A DNA stretch of 64,000 bases from Pullichristensenella sp963930055 (GCA_963930055.1 CAWVKS010000010.1:247925-311924), one strand, 5' to 3'. Shown: positions 9,656 to 17,614, numbered from the stretch's first letter. Notes: generated by a model from the sequence alone, not told the origin. Numbers and translations: made by a program.

Positions 9656-10275
9656 ACGCCGCCTCCAAGTATTTTGCCGATAAACGAGCGCCGGTGCGCC
9701 GGGCAGGGGCCGTAGGCCTTCAGCGCCGCGATATGCTCGGCAGTGCCGTAGCCCTTGTTGCGGGCGAACCCGTACTGGGGATACTGCGCGTCCAATTCCA
9801 CCATGTAGCGGTCGCGCTCCACCTTGGCCACGATGCTCGCCGCGCCGATCATGTAGCTGAGCGCGTCGCCGTGCACAATGGAACGGACTTCCCCGGGCAA
9901 ATGCAGCCCCGTCACCGCGTCCACGAGGAACAGGCCGTCAAAATCCGCCGCGCATTGTTCCATGGCCATCTTCGTGGCGTTTAATATGTTCACCCCGTCG
10001 ATGACCTCGGGCGGCACAAACGCCGTGCGCGCGTAGTCCGCCGCCTGCAAAAGCAGGGGATAGAGGGCCTCGCGGCGCTTTTCCGAGAGCTTCTTGGAAT
10101 CGTCCACGCCCGGCACCAGCTTGTCCTTGGGAATGCAGACGCAGGCCGTCACCACCGGCCCGGCCAGCGGCCCGCGGCCCACCTCGTCGATGCCGGCAAC
10201 GCGCGATCCCTGCGCCCACAGCCCTTCCTCGATCTCCGTCAGCCGCAAAAGCTTTGCTTCCGCCGATTCGCGCAT
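9652..10275 (-). CDS. rnhB: Ribonuclease HII
   Basis: A 207-residue RNase HII, which cuts RNA in RNA-DNA hybrids and removes single ribonucleotides from DNA. The catalytic GIDEVGRGPLAGPVV motif is near residue 27, followed by DDSKKLSEKRRE, ASIVAKVERDRYM and HKGYGTAEH-like elements (here NKGYGTAEHIAAL). I start at MRESAEAK (10275) because GGAGG lies six bases upstream and this start is one base past the rbgA stop; a longer in-frame start at 10365 would run deep into rbgA. Confidence 0.95.
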   Translation of the reverse strand: MRESAEAKLLRLTEIEEGLWAQGSRVAGIDEVGRGPLAGPVVTACVCIPKDKLVPGVDDSKKLSEKRREALYPLLLQAADYARTAFVPPEVIDGVNILNATKMAMEQCAADFDGLFLVDAVTGLHLPGEVRSIVHGDALSYMIGAASIVAKVERDRYMVELDAQYPQYGFARNKGYGTAEHIAALKAYGPCPAHRRSFIGKILGGGV

Positions 10276-10276
10276 G

Positions 10277-11164
10277 CTACACCTCCGGGCTTTCCAGCGA
10301 GATCTTTCCGACCTTGCCGGCGCGGAACTCATCCAGCACCAGCGCCGCGCCGCGCTCCATGTCAAAGCGCCCGCCGGACAAAAGCCAGCCGCGCCCCCTG
10401 CAGGCGGCCTCCAAAAGCGCTTCGTCGGGAAGCGACGGGTCGGAAAGCGGCAGCGCTTCGCCTTCTTCGTTCAGCGCCGCTTCCGCCAATTTGAAGCGCG
10501 CGCGGGCCAAGTCCGGCTTCAGCTCCAGCAGGCGGCGCAACAGCGCCCCCGCCAATTCCTGCGTGTCGAGGATCTGGTCGCGCACGGAGCCCAAAAAAGC
10601 CAGGTTCTGCGCGCGTTTCTGGTCGTCCAGGCGCGGCGGCAGCATGCCGGGGGTGTCGAGCATCTCCAGATACGGCCCCAGCTTTACCCACTGCTTGGCG
10701 CGGGTGACGCCGGGGCGGTCGGAGGCCTTGGCCACCGCCGAGCCGTTCAGGCGGTTGATAAACGTGCTCTTGCCTACGTTGGGGATGCCGACCACCATCA
10801 GCCGCACCGTCTTTTTCACACCGCGCGCGGCGGCGCGCTCCACGGCCGGCTGCGTGGCGCGGGCGATGCGCTCCAGCATCTCCCTGACGCGCCCGCCGTT
10901 GGAATTGAAGCGCATGGCCATGATATTCTTCGCGCGGTAGGATTCCAGCCAGCGGGAGGTCACGGCGTCGTCGGCCAGGTCGGCCTTGTTGAGCACCAGC
11001 AGCCGCGCCTTGCCGCGCGTCAGGCCCCGCAGGTCGGGGTTGGCGCTGGAAAGCGGCGCGCGCGCGTCCACCAGTTCCACCACCGCGTCCACGGCGCGCA
11101 GCTGCTCCAAGAGCATGCGCCGCGATTTGGCCATGTGGCCGGGATACCAGTTGATCGTGGCCAT
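10277..11164 (-). CDS. rbgA: Ribosome biogenesis GTPase RbgA (YlqF)
   Basis: A 295-residue circularly permuted GTPase needed for late assembly of the 50S subunit. The order of motifs shows the permutation: G4-like LVLNKADL (near 58) comes before G1 GIPNVGKSTFINRLNG (near 125) and G3 DTPGMLPP. The N-terminal INWYPGHMAKSRR is diagnostic. Start 11164 has GGAGG five bases upstream; an upstream TTG at 11176 overlaps that site. It follows rplS after a terminator hairpin and leads into rnhB and yraN. Confidence 0.96.
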   Translation of the reverse strand: MATINWYPGHMAKSRRMLLEQLRAVDAVVELVDARAPLSSANPDLRGLTRGKARLLVLNKADLADDAVTSRWLESYRAKNIMAMRFNSNGGRVREMLERIARATQPAVERAAARGVKKTVRLMVVGIPNVGKSTFINRLNGSAVAKASDRPGVTRAKQWVKLGPYLEMLDTPGMLPPRLDDQKRAQNLAFLGSVRDQILDTQELAGALLRRLLELKPDLARARFKLAEAALNEEGEALPLSDPSLPDEALLEAACRGRGWLLSGGRFDMERGAALVLDEFRAGKVGKISLESPEV

Positions 11165-11188
11165 AATCTCCTCCAAAATGCAGGATAC

Positions 11189-11211
11189 AAAAAGAGCCGC
11201 TTGCGCGGCTC
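11189..11211 (-). terminator. Intrinsic terminator after rplS
   Basis: On the minus strand a GAGCCGC-GCAA-GCGGCTC hairpin is followed by five T residues. It lies 10 bases after the rplS stop, between rplS and rbgA, so it should limit read-through from the strong rplS promoter into rbgA. Confidence 0.8.
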
Positions 11212-11221
11212 CCTTTGGGAA

Positions 11222-11563
11222 TTACCTTTCCTTGACCTTGGCAGCCTTGCCGCTGCGCTCACGCAGATAGTACAGCTTCGCGCGACGGACCTTGCCGCGG
11301 CGGATCACCATGATGCGATCCAGGCGGGGGGAATGCAGGGGGAACGTGCGCTCCACGCCCACGCCGTAGGACGTGCGGCGGACGGTGAACGTCTCGCGCA
11401 CAGAGCCGTTGCGGCGGGCGATGACCACGCCCTCAAACGCCTGCAGACGCTCGCGGGAACCTTCGACGACCTTCACGAACACGCGCACGGTATCGCCGAC
11501 GCGAAATTCGGGGATGTCAGTTCGGAGCTGGGCGCTCTCGATGGAACGGATGATCTCATTCAT
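11222..11563 (-). CDS. rplS: 50S ribosomal protein L19
   Basis: A 113-residue L19, a 50S protein at the 30S-50S interface. The conserved FRVGDTVRVFVKVVEGSRER and RRNGSVRETFTVRRTSYGVG stretches and the basic tail RRAKLYYLRERSGKAAKVK are all present. Start 11563 (MNEIIRSIE) has GGAGG eight bases upstream; the open frame extends to 11596 but without a ribosome site. A good promoter lies about 75 bases upstream. Confidence 0.97.
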   Translation of the reverse strand: MNEIIRSIESAQLRTDIPEFRVGDTVRVFVKVVEGSRERLQAFEGVVIARRNGSVRETFTVRRTSYGVGVERTFPLHSPRLDRIMVIRRGKVRRAKLYYLRERSGKAAKVKER

Positions 11564-11637
11564 TGCTGGGGCCTCCTTCCTCTCCAGGGCGTTCATGACC
11601 GACTTGCGGCAGCGGACCGCCCGATGTCACAAAGCTG

Positions 11638-11666
11638 ATTATACCACATTTCCCCGCCCCTGACAA
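11638..11666 (-). promoter_or_regulatory. Sigma-A promoter for rplS
   Basis: On the minus strand TTGTCA (11661-11666) is separated by exactly 17 bases from a perfect TATAAT (11638-11643). The transcript would have a leader of roughly 65-70 bases before the L19 start. I could not assign that leader to a known ribosomal-protein leader family. Confidence 0.8.
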
Positions 11667-11853
11667 GCGCGGAAAATGTAAAATTTGCAAAGACACGTCA
11701 TTGCGCGGCCTGCCCCGCGCCAGGGCAACAGCGGGCAGCGCGAGGGGGAAGCGGGGGAGGGGGCTTGATGAAGCGGCGCCGCGACGAGGGGCGCACGCCG
11801 CGTCCATTCACAAACGTGGACGGTCAAGGCGCTGCGCCTTCCGCCGCGCGAAG
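11667..11853. other. Gene-free stretch between rplS promoter and HPr terminator
   Basis: About 190 very GC-rich bases with short open frames only, none with a ribosome site. I see no RNA or repeat that I can name here. Confidence 0.5.
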
Positions 11854-11900
11854 GAAAACAGCCGTCGGGCGCCAGGACAAACTCCCCGGGGCCCGACGGC
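11854..11900 (-). terminator. Intrinsic terminator after the HPr-like gene
   Basis: A perfect 10-base inverted repeat, GCCGTCGGGC at 11861-11870 with GCCCGACGGC at 11891-11900, is followed on the minus strand by TGTTTTCC. It lies 23 bases after the HPr-like stop codon. Confidence 0.75.
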
Positions 11901-11923
11901 CGTCTTAAAGCGATGCGCGGCTT

Positions 11924-12154
11924 TTAGCCGATGATGAAAGGCTTGATCTCCTCCATCAGATCCTCGCAGTTGTCGGCATACACTTCCAACGTAATAGGCT
12001 TGGAGAGATCCAAACTGAAGATACCCAGAATGGACTTGCCGTCCACCACATGCCGCCCGACGCGCAGATCGATATCGTAGGGATAACGGTTCGCGATGTT
12101 GACGAACGTCTTGACGTTCTCGGCCAGGCTCAGTTTGATGTTCACCGCTTTCAT
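11924..12154 (-). CDS. HPr-fold protein lacking the phosphocarrier histidine (Crh-like)
   Basis: A 76-residue protein of the HPr fold. The regulatory-serine segment is well kept (GKSILGIFSLDL, Ser41, equivalent to HPr Ser46), but the segment that normally reads HARPA with the active-site His15 reads NVKTF here, so Asn13 stands where the phosphate-accepting histidine should be. HPr of the PTS cannot work without that histidine; Crh of Bacillus has Gln there and acts only in regulation with CcpA. A regulatory, non-transport role is therefore the better inference. Start 12154 was chosen over 12172 because the family begins at the first strand (MKAVNIKLS). A good promoter lies upstream. Confidence 0.8.
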   Translation of the reverse strand: MKAVNIKLSLAENVKTFVNIANRYPYDIDLRVGRHVVDGKSILGIFSLDLSKPITLEVYADNCEDLMEEIKPFIIG

Positions 12155-12202
12155 GCAAATCGCCTCTCTCATGCTGGATTGTACGAACCCTCAGTTACTA
12201 TA

Positions 12203-12231
12203 ATTTTATATCGAAAAGACGCTATTTTCAA
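12203..12231 (-). promoter_or_regulatory. Sigma-A promoter for the HPr-like gene
   Basis: On the minus strand TTGAAA (12226-12231) and TAAAAT (12203-12208) are separated by 17 bases, in an AT-rich patch that stands out from the GC-rich surroundings. The leader to the HPr-like ATG would be about 40 bases. Confidence 0.65.
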
Positions 12232-12330
12232 TCCCCTTTCCGCCATTTACCAACATTTAATTTCAAAGCCAAGATCGCCCCCATTTCGCGTAAAAAAATG
12301 GAAAACCGCAAAAAAGTTGCCGCCAAGGGC

Positions 12331-12359
12331 TTGACAACCGTTCCCGGATTCGCTATAAT
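12331..12359 (+). promoter_or_regulatory. Sigma-A promoter for the tRNA pair
   Basis: Consensus TTGACA (12331-12336), 17-base spacer and consensus TATAAT (12354-12359), about 40 bases upstream of tRNA-Gln. Both hexamers are perfect, as expected for a stable-RNA promoter. Confidence 0.88.
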
Positions 12360-12400
12360 ATCATTCGTTGACCGGCGCGCACTGCGCCTGGTTCGCAGAT

Positions 12401-12474
12401 AGCCGAATGGTGTAACGGTAACACTAACGACTCTGACTCGTTCATTCTAGGTTCGAATCCTAGTTCGGCTGCCA
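12401..12474 (+). tRNA. tRNA-Gln (anticodon CTG)
   Basis: The acceptor stem AGCCGAA pairs with TTCGGCT (12464-12470), with encoded GCCA following. The anticodon stem AACGA/TCGTT encloses the loop CTCTGAC, giving anticodon CTG, which reads CAG (Gln). The T arm carries the normal GGTTCGAATCC sequence. Confidence 0.93.
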
Positions 12475-12477
12475 TAA

Positions 12478-12552
12478 GCCTCCATGGTCAAGCGGTTAAG
12501 ACGTCGCCCTCTCACGGCGAAAACTGGGGTTCGAGTCCCCATGGAGGTGCCA
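12478..12552 (+). tRNA. tRNA-Glu (anticodon CTC)
   Basis: Acceptor strands GCCTCCA and TGGAGGT pair, with CCA encoded. The anticodon stem TCGCC/GGCGA encloses CTCTCAC, so the anticodon is CTC (Glu, GAG). The T arm GGGGTTCGAGTCCCC is standard. It is three bases after tRNA-Gln, under the same promoter, and is the last host gene before the prophage. Confidence 0.93.
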
Positions 12553-12556
12553 CCAT

Positions 12557-12597
12557 CCCTACCAGTTTTTGATACAAAGCTGGTAGGGAGTTTTTTT
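12557..12597 (+). terminator. Intrinsic terminator of the tRNA operon
   Basis: CCCTACCAG (12557-12565) pairs with CTGGTAGGG (12580-12588) and is followed by seven T residues. It lies four bases after tRNA-Glu. Confidence 0.88.
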
Positions 12598-12694
12598 ACC
12601 CCATCGGGGCGGAAAGCGCCTGTGGCAAGGGGTTTCTCGGGGGATTTCGCGGAATCGTATGATTCGGGCAGCGCTTCGCTGTATCAAAAATCCG

Positions 12695-12819
12695 GCGCAG
12701 ACGGCGAAAGTAGCTGTCTGCGCTGGTCGATTTTACCCCGCCTGAGCATTTCGCCAAATTGTGTCGATACGATTTGGCGAAATGTATTTTCGCGGAATTG
12801 TTTCGGAATTTCGCCAAAT
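12695..12819. repeat. Cluster of inverted repeats at the prophage edge (possible recombinase or att sites)
   Basis: Two perfect inverted repeats are visible. GCGCAGAC at 12695-12702 mirrors 12716-12723. The 12-mer ATTTCGCCAAAT at 12748-12759 is mirrored at 12772-12783 and occurs a third time in direct orientation at 12808-12819, just before the first recombinase stop codon. The position between the host tRNA terminator and the integrase genes is where an attachment site is expected, but the core cannot be defined because the other prophage end is outside the window. Confidence 0.55.
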
Positions 12820-12827
12820 CGTTTGTT

Positions 12828-14429
12828 TTAAGGCTTTTGCCTGATCTCCACGCCGTTCCTGAAGGTGAAGACCATGCTGCCGTCAGCGTTTACGGTGGCC
12901 TTTTCCACCAGCGCGTTCCAGAGTTGTGGCGTGAAATCGGCGATGGGCGCTTGGGTGGTTTTCAGTGCTTTCAGGAAGTTTCCCATGGCGCTGCGCTGTA
13001 TCCTGCGCCTGTCGCACTCTGCCTCTGTGCCTTTCAGCCTCTTTTCCAGTTCCGCGAATCGCTCCGTCATCCCCTGATATTCGCGTTCATACTCACCCTG
13101 TTCAACGCCGCTTCTTGCATTGCGGTCGATGAGCGCTCGGACGCTCTGCGAAATACCTGCCATCTCATTATGTAGGCGGGCGGCTTCTTCCTCGAGGCGA
13201 GACGTATCCGTCAAGCGCGTCATCAGTTCTTTCGTGTCCTCGAGGATGAAATCCCTGTCTGCCAGCAGCGCATTGAACGCCGCGAGGAATTTCCGCTGGA
13301 TAGCTTCTTCGGTCAGGTGCGGCGTATCGCACTTTTCCTTTCCCTTGAATTTCCCGTTGCATTGCCAGACGACGCGGCGGTATTTGTCCGTGGAATGCCA
13401 CACCTTGCTGCCATAAAGCCCGCCGCAGCAGCCGCAGACGAGCTTTCCTGCAAAGCAGCTTGTGCCGTGATGCGAACGGCCGGTCTGCTTGCGCCGTGCA
13501 AGTTCATCTTGTACCATATCGAACACTTCCGGCTCGATGATGGCTGGATGGCTGTTTTCGACGTAATACTGCGGCACCTCGCCCTCGTTGACCTTCATCT
13601 TTTTCGTGAGGAAGTCCGTGCAGAAGGTCTTTTGCAAGAGTGCGTCGCCCTTGTACTTTTCGTTCGTGAGGATGCTCAGGATGGTCGCCGTCTGCCATGT
13701 TTCCTTCCCGGCCGGCGTGGGGATATGCTCTTCTTCCAACACGCGCTTGACGCCATAAGGCGTCTGCCCTTCGAGAAACAGGCGGTAAATGCGCCGCACG
13801 ATTTCGGCTTCTTCTGGCACGATCTCCGGCTCGCCATTTTCGCCCTTGCGGTAGCCGAGGAAGTGCTTGTAGGGCATGGAAACCTTGCCGTCGGCAAAGC
13901 GCTTCCTCCGGCCCCATGTGACGTTTTCCGAGATGCTGCGGCTCTCTTCCTGCGCAAGACTGGACATGATTGTAATGAGCAGTTCGCCCTTGGAGTCCAG
14001 CGTGTAGATGTTCTCCTTCTGGAAGTATACCTCGACGCCCTTTTCCTTGAGCTTGCGCACGGTGGTCAGGCTGTCCACAGTGTTGCGGGCGAAGCGGGAG
14101 ACAGACTTCGTGACGATGAGGTCTATCTTTCCCGCCAGCGCATCGGCAATCATCTGGTTGAAGCCTTCGCGCCGCCTGGTGTTCGTGCCGGAGATGCCCT
14201 CGTCGGCATACATTCCGGCGAACGCCCAATCGGGCCTTTCCTTGATATAATGGGTGTAGTAGTCCACCTGTGCCTCATAGCTGGTGAGCTGTTCGTCGCT
14301 GTCCGTCGAGACGCGGGCGTATGCTGCCACCCGGCGCTTCTGCACAGAGGCAATGGGCGCGGTGGTGAAGCGGTTGCGCGTCGCGGGCAGCACCGTCACC
14401 CGTGGGGCTGTCGCTCTGGCTTCGCTCAT
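12828..14429 (-). CDS. Large serine recombinase 1
   Basis: A 533-residue serine recombinase. The catalytic serine is Ser41 in AAYARVSTD, within the resolvase domain (about 33-180; SRFARNTVDSL, AQEESRSISENV). The recombinase DNA-binding domain follows (about 200-310) and then a zinc ribbon (CGCCGG near 340, and CNGK...KCDTPHL) and a coiled coil (about 400-480). Such enzymes integrate and excise phages and mobile elements. Its ATG overlaps the stop of the second recombinase by four bases (ATGA), so both are made from one message. It is the last gene of the prophage on this side, next to the tRNA genes. Confidence 0.93.
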   Translation of the reverse strand: MSEARATAPRVTVLPATRNRFTTAPIASVQKRRVAAYARVSTDSDEQLTSYEAQVDYYTHYIKERPDWAFAGMYADEGISGTNTRRREGFNQMIADALAGKIDLIVTKSVSRFARNTVDSLTTVRKLKEKGVEVYFQKENIYTLDSKGELLITIMSSLAQEESRSISENVTWGRRKRFADGKVSMPYKHFLGYRKGENGEPEIVPEEAEIVRRIYRLFLEGQTPYGVKRVLEEEHIPTPAGKETWQTATILSILTNEKYKGDALLQKTFCTDFLTKKMKVNEGEVPQYYVENSHPAIIEPEVFDMVQDELARRKQTGRSHHGTSCFAGKLVCGCCGGLYGSKVWHSTDKYRRVVWQCNGKFKGKEKCDTPHLTEEAIQRKFLAAFNALLADRDFILEDTKELMTRLTDTSRLEEEAARLHNEMAGISQSVRALIDRNARSGVEQGEYEREYQGMTERFAELEKRLKGTEAECDRRRIQRSAMGNFLKALKTTQAPIADFTPQLWNALVEKATVNADGSMVFTFRNGVEIRQKP

Positions 14430-15718
14430 TTTTGGTTCCCCTTTCTGGCATATTCCGCGGCCTTTTTCTTCATCTCATCTGTCCAGCTGCAGCGGCGCGA
14501 TTTATCCTGCCAGACGTGCTCCTCTCGCCGCCCATCCTTGAAGATATAGACCAGATGGTTAAATGAGGGCACCTCGATGCGCTCGATCTGGCTGCGGAAG
14601 TTTTCTTCATCAAATTCTGTCGTTCCAAGCACCGAAGCTGTGGCAGCCATGAGAATGTCCTCGGGAATCTGTTTGGTGTGGCAGTAGCTTTTACCAAGCG
14701 TAAGGTATGTTGTACACTGCCATGCGGCTTTCCCGTGCGTTGTCTTGCGCTTGTAGGATTTCCCGCATTGCAGGCAGCGGATCATGCCGCTGAAAACGCT
14801 CCTGTGTCCGCCCAAACCGGCATACTTTTCATGCTGAATGTTCATGCGCCGCTGAACAACGTCAAACGTTGTCCGGTCGATAAGCGGCGCATGATGGTTT
14901 TCCACAAAATACCGGTCAAGCTGGCCCTCGTTCGCCACGTCCTTTTTCGCAAGATGGTCAGGACGGAAATACTTCTGCATCAGTACATCGCCAGTGTATT
15001 TCTCATTTCGGAGCAATTCGCGCAGGTGGGCGTCCGTCCATTCGCCACCAAAGCAGCTGCGAGCGCCCAGGGCGGCGAGCTTACGCTGGATGGCGTTGCG
15101 GCCGAGCCCATCGGCGTAATCGCAAAAGATCATTTTCACAAGCGCAGCTTCTTCGGGAACAGGCGTAAACTCGCCCTTGCAGATGCGATACCCCGTCAGC
15201 GGCGTAGTCACAGGAATTCCCTGCTGAAACTTCTGCCGTATGCGCCACTTGCAGTTTTCGGACACCGAGCGGCTCTCTTCCTGCGCATACGACGCGAGGA
15301 TGGTCAGCATCAGTTCGCCGTCGCCGCTCAGGGAGTGGATGTTCTGCTCTTCGAAGTAGACGTCCGCGCCCAGCGTTTTCAACTCGCGCACGGTTTCCAG
15401 CAGCGTGACCGTGTTGCGCGCAAAGCGGCTGATGCTCTTCGTGAGTACCATGTCGACCTTCCCTGCCCGGCAGTCCGCCAGCAGGCGCTGAAAGCCTTCC
15501 CGGTTATCCTTCGTGCCGGTCAGCGCTTCGTCCACATACACGCCGGCATATTCCCATTCGGGGTGGCTCTGGATGTGTTCGCTGTAGTAGCTGACCTGCG
15601 CGGACAGGGAGTGGAGCATCGCATCCTTGCCGCTGGACACGCGCGCATAGGCAGCCACGCGTTTGCGCCAGGGCAAAGAAGGGATTCCCGCTTCCATTTT
15701 TCGTATGACCTTTTCCAT
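14426..15718 (-). CDS. Large serine recombinase 2
   Basis: A 430-residue serine recombinase with the catalytic Ser28 in AAYARVSSG, the resolvase domain to about residue 165, the recombinase domain to about 300 and a zinc ribbon (CLQCGKSYKRK, WQCTTYLTLGKSYC). It is about 100 residues shorter than its neighbour because it lacks the long coiled-coil tail. A strong AAGGAGGAG ribosome site precedes the ATG. The pair differs clearly in sequence, so this is not a recent duplication; the two may act together, or one may direct excision. Confidence 0.92.
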   Translation of the reverse strand: MEKVIRKMEAGIPSLPWRKRVAAYARVSSGKDAMLHSLSAQVSYYSEHIQSHPEWEYAGVYVDEALTGTKDNREGFQRLLADCRAGKVDMVLTKSISRFARNTVTLLETVRELKTLGADVYFEEQNIHSLSGDGELMLTILASYAQEESRSVSENCKWRIRQKFQQGIPVTTPLTGYRICKGEFTPVPEEAALVKMIFCDYADGLGRNAIQRKLAALGARSCFGGEWTDAHLRELLRNEKYTGDVLMQKYFRPDHLAKKDVANEGQLDRYFVENHHAPLIDRTTFDVVQRRMNIQHEKYAGLGGHRSVFSGMIRCLQCGKSYKRKTTHGKAAWQCTTYLTLGKSYCHTKQIPEDILMAATASVLGTTEFDEENFRSQIERIEVPSFNHLVYIFKDGRREEHVWQDKSRRCSWTDEMKKKAAEYARKGNQK

Positions 15719-15793
15719 GACAGCTCCTCCTTCACCGCCATATTCGCTCTGCTACCTACTTATAGCAAGATAAATCTCCGATCCCGTGGGTAG

Positions 15794-15827
15794 AAAAAAG
15801 CGGCCCCTTCCCGGGTGGGAAGAGGCC
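15794..15827 (-). terminator. Intrinsic terminator after the lysis genes
   Basis: On the minus strand GGCCTCTTCCC and GGGAAGGGGCC form a long GC-rich hairpin followed by a run of T residues (A residues at 15794-15799). It lies after the 51-residue SHOCT-like gene and separates the lysis operon from the recombinases. Confidence 0.8.
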
Positions 15828-15836
15828 ATGTTGCGG

Positions 15837-15992
15837 TCAGGCAGCGGTAAAAATGGGCTGATATTTTGCGCGCAGGCAGCGCTCCACTTCGTCAAAGTCC
15901 GCCTTCGAAAGGATGCCAGACTTCAAAAGCGAGCGACAGAGGGAGAGCATCGTCTGGTAGCGCAGTTCGCGTTCAAAACGCTCGGACTTCAT
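15837..15992 (-). CDS. Small SHOCT-like protein
   Basis: A 51-residue gene. Its ATG overlaps the endolysin TGA by one base (TGATG), so it is translationally coupled. The translation starts MKSERFERELRYQTMLSLCR and continues with SLLKSGILSKADFDEVERC, an L-x3-G-I-L-S/T-x2-D/E-F/Y pattern typical of SHOCT-type short C-terminal domains. Small SHOCT proteins are often found next to large serine recombinases in Clostridia elements. Its role is not known. Confidence 0.7.
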   Translation of the reverse strand: MKSERFERELRYQTMLSLCRSLLKSGILSKADFDEVERCLRAKYQPIFTAA

Positions 15993-17077
15993 CAGACCAC
16001 CTTCGAATACTTCCCGGACACCCAGCCGACCTGACCGTTGATGACGATGGCGTGCCAGCCGTTGCGGGCGGTGGCGACGTGGTCAAAGGTCATGCCCGCC
16101 TTGACGGCGGTGATGATGCGGTAATTTGTGCCGTTGCCCACGCGGACGTAGACGCTGCCGCCGGTAATGGCCACCGTTACGCCCAGCGGCTTCGGCTCCT
16201 CCGACTCTGCGGGCGTATCGGTCTCGTCGTCACCATCTTCATTCCCGGCTTCCTCGTCGGAGAGGGCGTCCATGAGGGCAGCGTGGCTCTTTTCGCCGTA
16301 CTCGCCGTCTACCTCCAAGCCCTCGTCTTTTTGGAAATCCATAAGGGCTTCTTTTGTCTCCGAGCCAAACTCGCCGTCCGCGCCGTAGTCGGGGAGCTCG
16401 TAGCCCAGTTTCAGCAGCGCCTCCTGCAGCGCTTTGACGTCGCTGCCCTCCGTACCCTTCTTGAGCAGGCGGGAGCCAAGCGCGATCTCCTTCTCCGGCA
16501 CCGAGGAAGCAGCGTCGTTGTAGTCGATGAACGGCAGCTTGTACCAGTGCGTCCAGCCGCGTCCCTTGATCTTCGTCTTCACACAGCCGTAGGCAAAGCC
16601 GCGCCATTCGACGGCATAACCACCACCCACGGTGTAGCCGACATGCCCATCGAAGCGCACGGCGAGGCCGACGATGTCCGGCAGCGTGTCAATGGTGCCC
16701 CAGTCCATACCTTGCGACTTCGCCCACGAGAACATGCTGTTCGAGGATTTGTCCGGGCAGCCGTTGGAGCCGGACTTTTTCTCGAAGGTCTTGTCGTTGC
16801 CAATGGCCTCCAGTACGCCCTGTCCGCCCGACGTCCATGCGTACCCTTTCGCTCCGCCCATGCAGTCGGCGCAGACCTTCTTCTTTGCAATGTCATCCCT
16901 GTACCGGCTGGTGCGGCTGGAGCCGTAGTGCGACGGGTACTGTCGCGCCTTGCTCGCGCGCAGGCTCTCGGAACACTTGTGCAGCGCGGTGCCGTACCAG
17001 TACGGCTGACCGAGCATGGACAGGCAGAAGACTGCGAAGTGTTCGTTGGTAAGCGGGGTGTCGATGCGTTCGGACAT
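15992..17077 (-). CDS. Phage endolysin: NlpC/P60-like peptidase, peptidoglycan-binding and SH3 domains
   Basis: A 361-residue lysin. The N-terminal 170 residues look like an NlpC/P60-type cysteine peptidase: Cys72 in ADCMGG and His145 in GHVGYTVG fit the catalytic pair. A peptidoglycan_binding_1 repeat follows (LLKKGTEGSDVKALQEALLK and FGSETKEALMDFQ, about 205-280), then an acidic linker and a C-terminal bacterial SH3 domain (VYVRVGNGTNYRIITAVKAG). It would cut peptidoglycan cross-links or stems at lysis. Start 17077 has AAGGAGGAG upstream. It directly follows the holin gene. Confidence 0.88.
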   Translation of the reverse strand: MSERIDTPLTNEHFAVFCLSMLGQPYWYGTALHKCSESLRASKARQYPSHYGSSRTSRYRDDIAKKKVCADCMGGAKGYAWTSGGQGVLEAIGNDKTFEKKSGSNGCPDKSSNSMFSWAKSQGMDWGTIDTLPDIVGLAVRFDGHVGYTVGGGYAVEWRGFAYGCVKTKIKGRGWTHWYKLPFIDYNDAASSVPEKEIALGSRLLKKGTEGSDVKALQEALLKLGYELPDYGADGEFGSETKEALMDFQKDEGLEVDGEYGEKSHAALMDALSDEEAGNEDGDDETDTPAESEEPKPLGVTVAITGGSVYVRVGNGTNYRIITAVKAGMTFDHVATARNGWHAIVINGQVGWVSGKYSKVV

Positions 17078-17099
17078 AATGGTCTCCTCCTTTTTCGGC

Positions 17100-17561
17100 T
17101 CACTGGCCGTCGTTGGTGTTGTCGGTGGTATCATCGGGCGTAGCGGGCGATTCCCGATCATGCAATTGTTCCAAAATGACCTTGAGCTTTTCAGGGATAG
17201 GCAGGCCGAGGTGCGCTGCGTTTTCCAACATGGACACGCCTTCGTTGGAAAGGTAGAAGCATACCACGGCCCCGCGCAGCGCGCTGCCGGAGCCTACTAC
17301 GTGCAGGTCTACGATGTGTGCGACGCCCACCAACAGGAAAATCAGCACTTTGCGGCAGATGCCCCTGAAGCCCACGGCGCTGGACAACTTCTTGTCGGCG
17401 ATGGCGCACATGATGCCGGTCACGTAGTCGAGGATGACGAAGATCACCAATGCGATCATTAACCCGTCCATGCCGCCGAGGAAATACCCCAGCCAGCCGC
17501 CGATGACCGTGATCGCCCCCTGGATCTTCGCCCAGATCAGGTCAATGGAAAAGTCCCTCAT
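17100..17561 (-). CDS. Phage holin (toxin secretion/phage lysis holin family)
   Basis: A 153-residue membrane protein with three or four hydrophobic segments (about 15-32, 34-52, 68-86 and 92-108). GGMDGLMIALVIFVILDYVT matches the signature of the phi-CTX/Cph1-type holin family (Holin_4), in which an L-D-Y-x-T-G motif follows the second helix. It makes the membrane lesion that releases or activates the endolysin encoded just downstream. GGAGG lies seven bases before the ATG. Confidence 0.9.
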   Translation of the reverse strand: MRDFSIDLIWAKIQGAITVIGGWLGYFLGGMDGLMIALVIFVILDYVTGIMCAIADKKLSSAVGFRGICRKVLIFLLVGVAHIVDLHVVGSGSALRGAVVCFYLSNEGVSMLENAAHLGLPIPEKLKVILEQLHDRESPATPDDTTDNTNDGQ

Positions 17562-17586
17562 AACAAAACCTCCTCAGATTGGTATC

Positions 17587-17614
17587 AAAAAACCACCTTC
17601 CTGCGGAAAGATGG
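17587..17614 (-). terminator. Intrinsic terminator between tail and lysis genes
   Basis: On the minus strand CCATCTTTCC and GGAAGGTGG form a hairpin with one bulge, followed by six T residues. It lies 40 bases after the tail-fibre stop and 25 bases before the holin start, so it may attenuate lysis gene expression. Confidence 0.65.
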
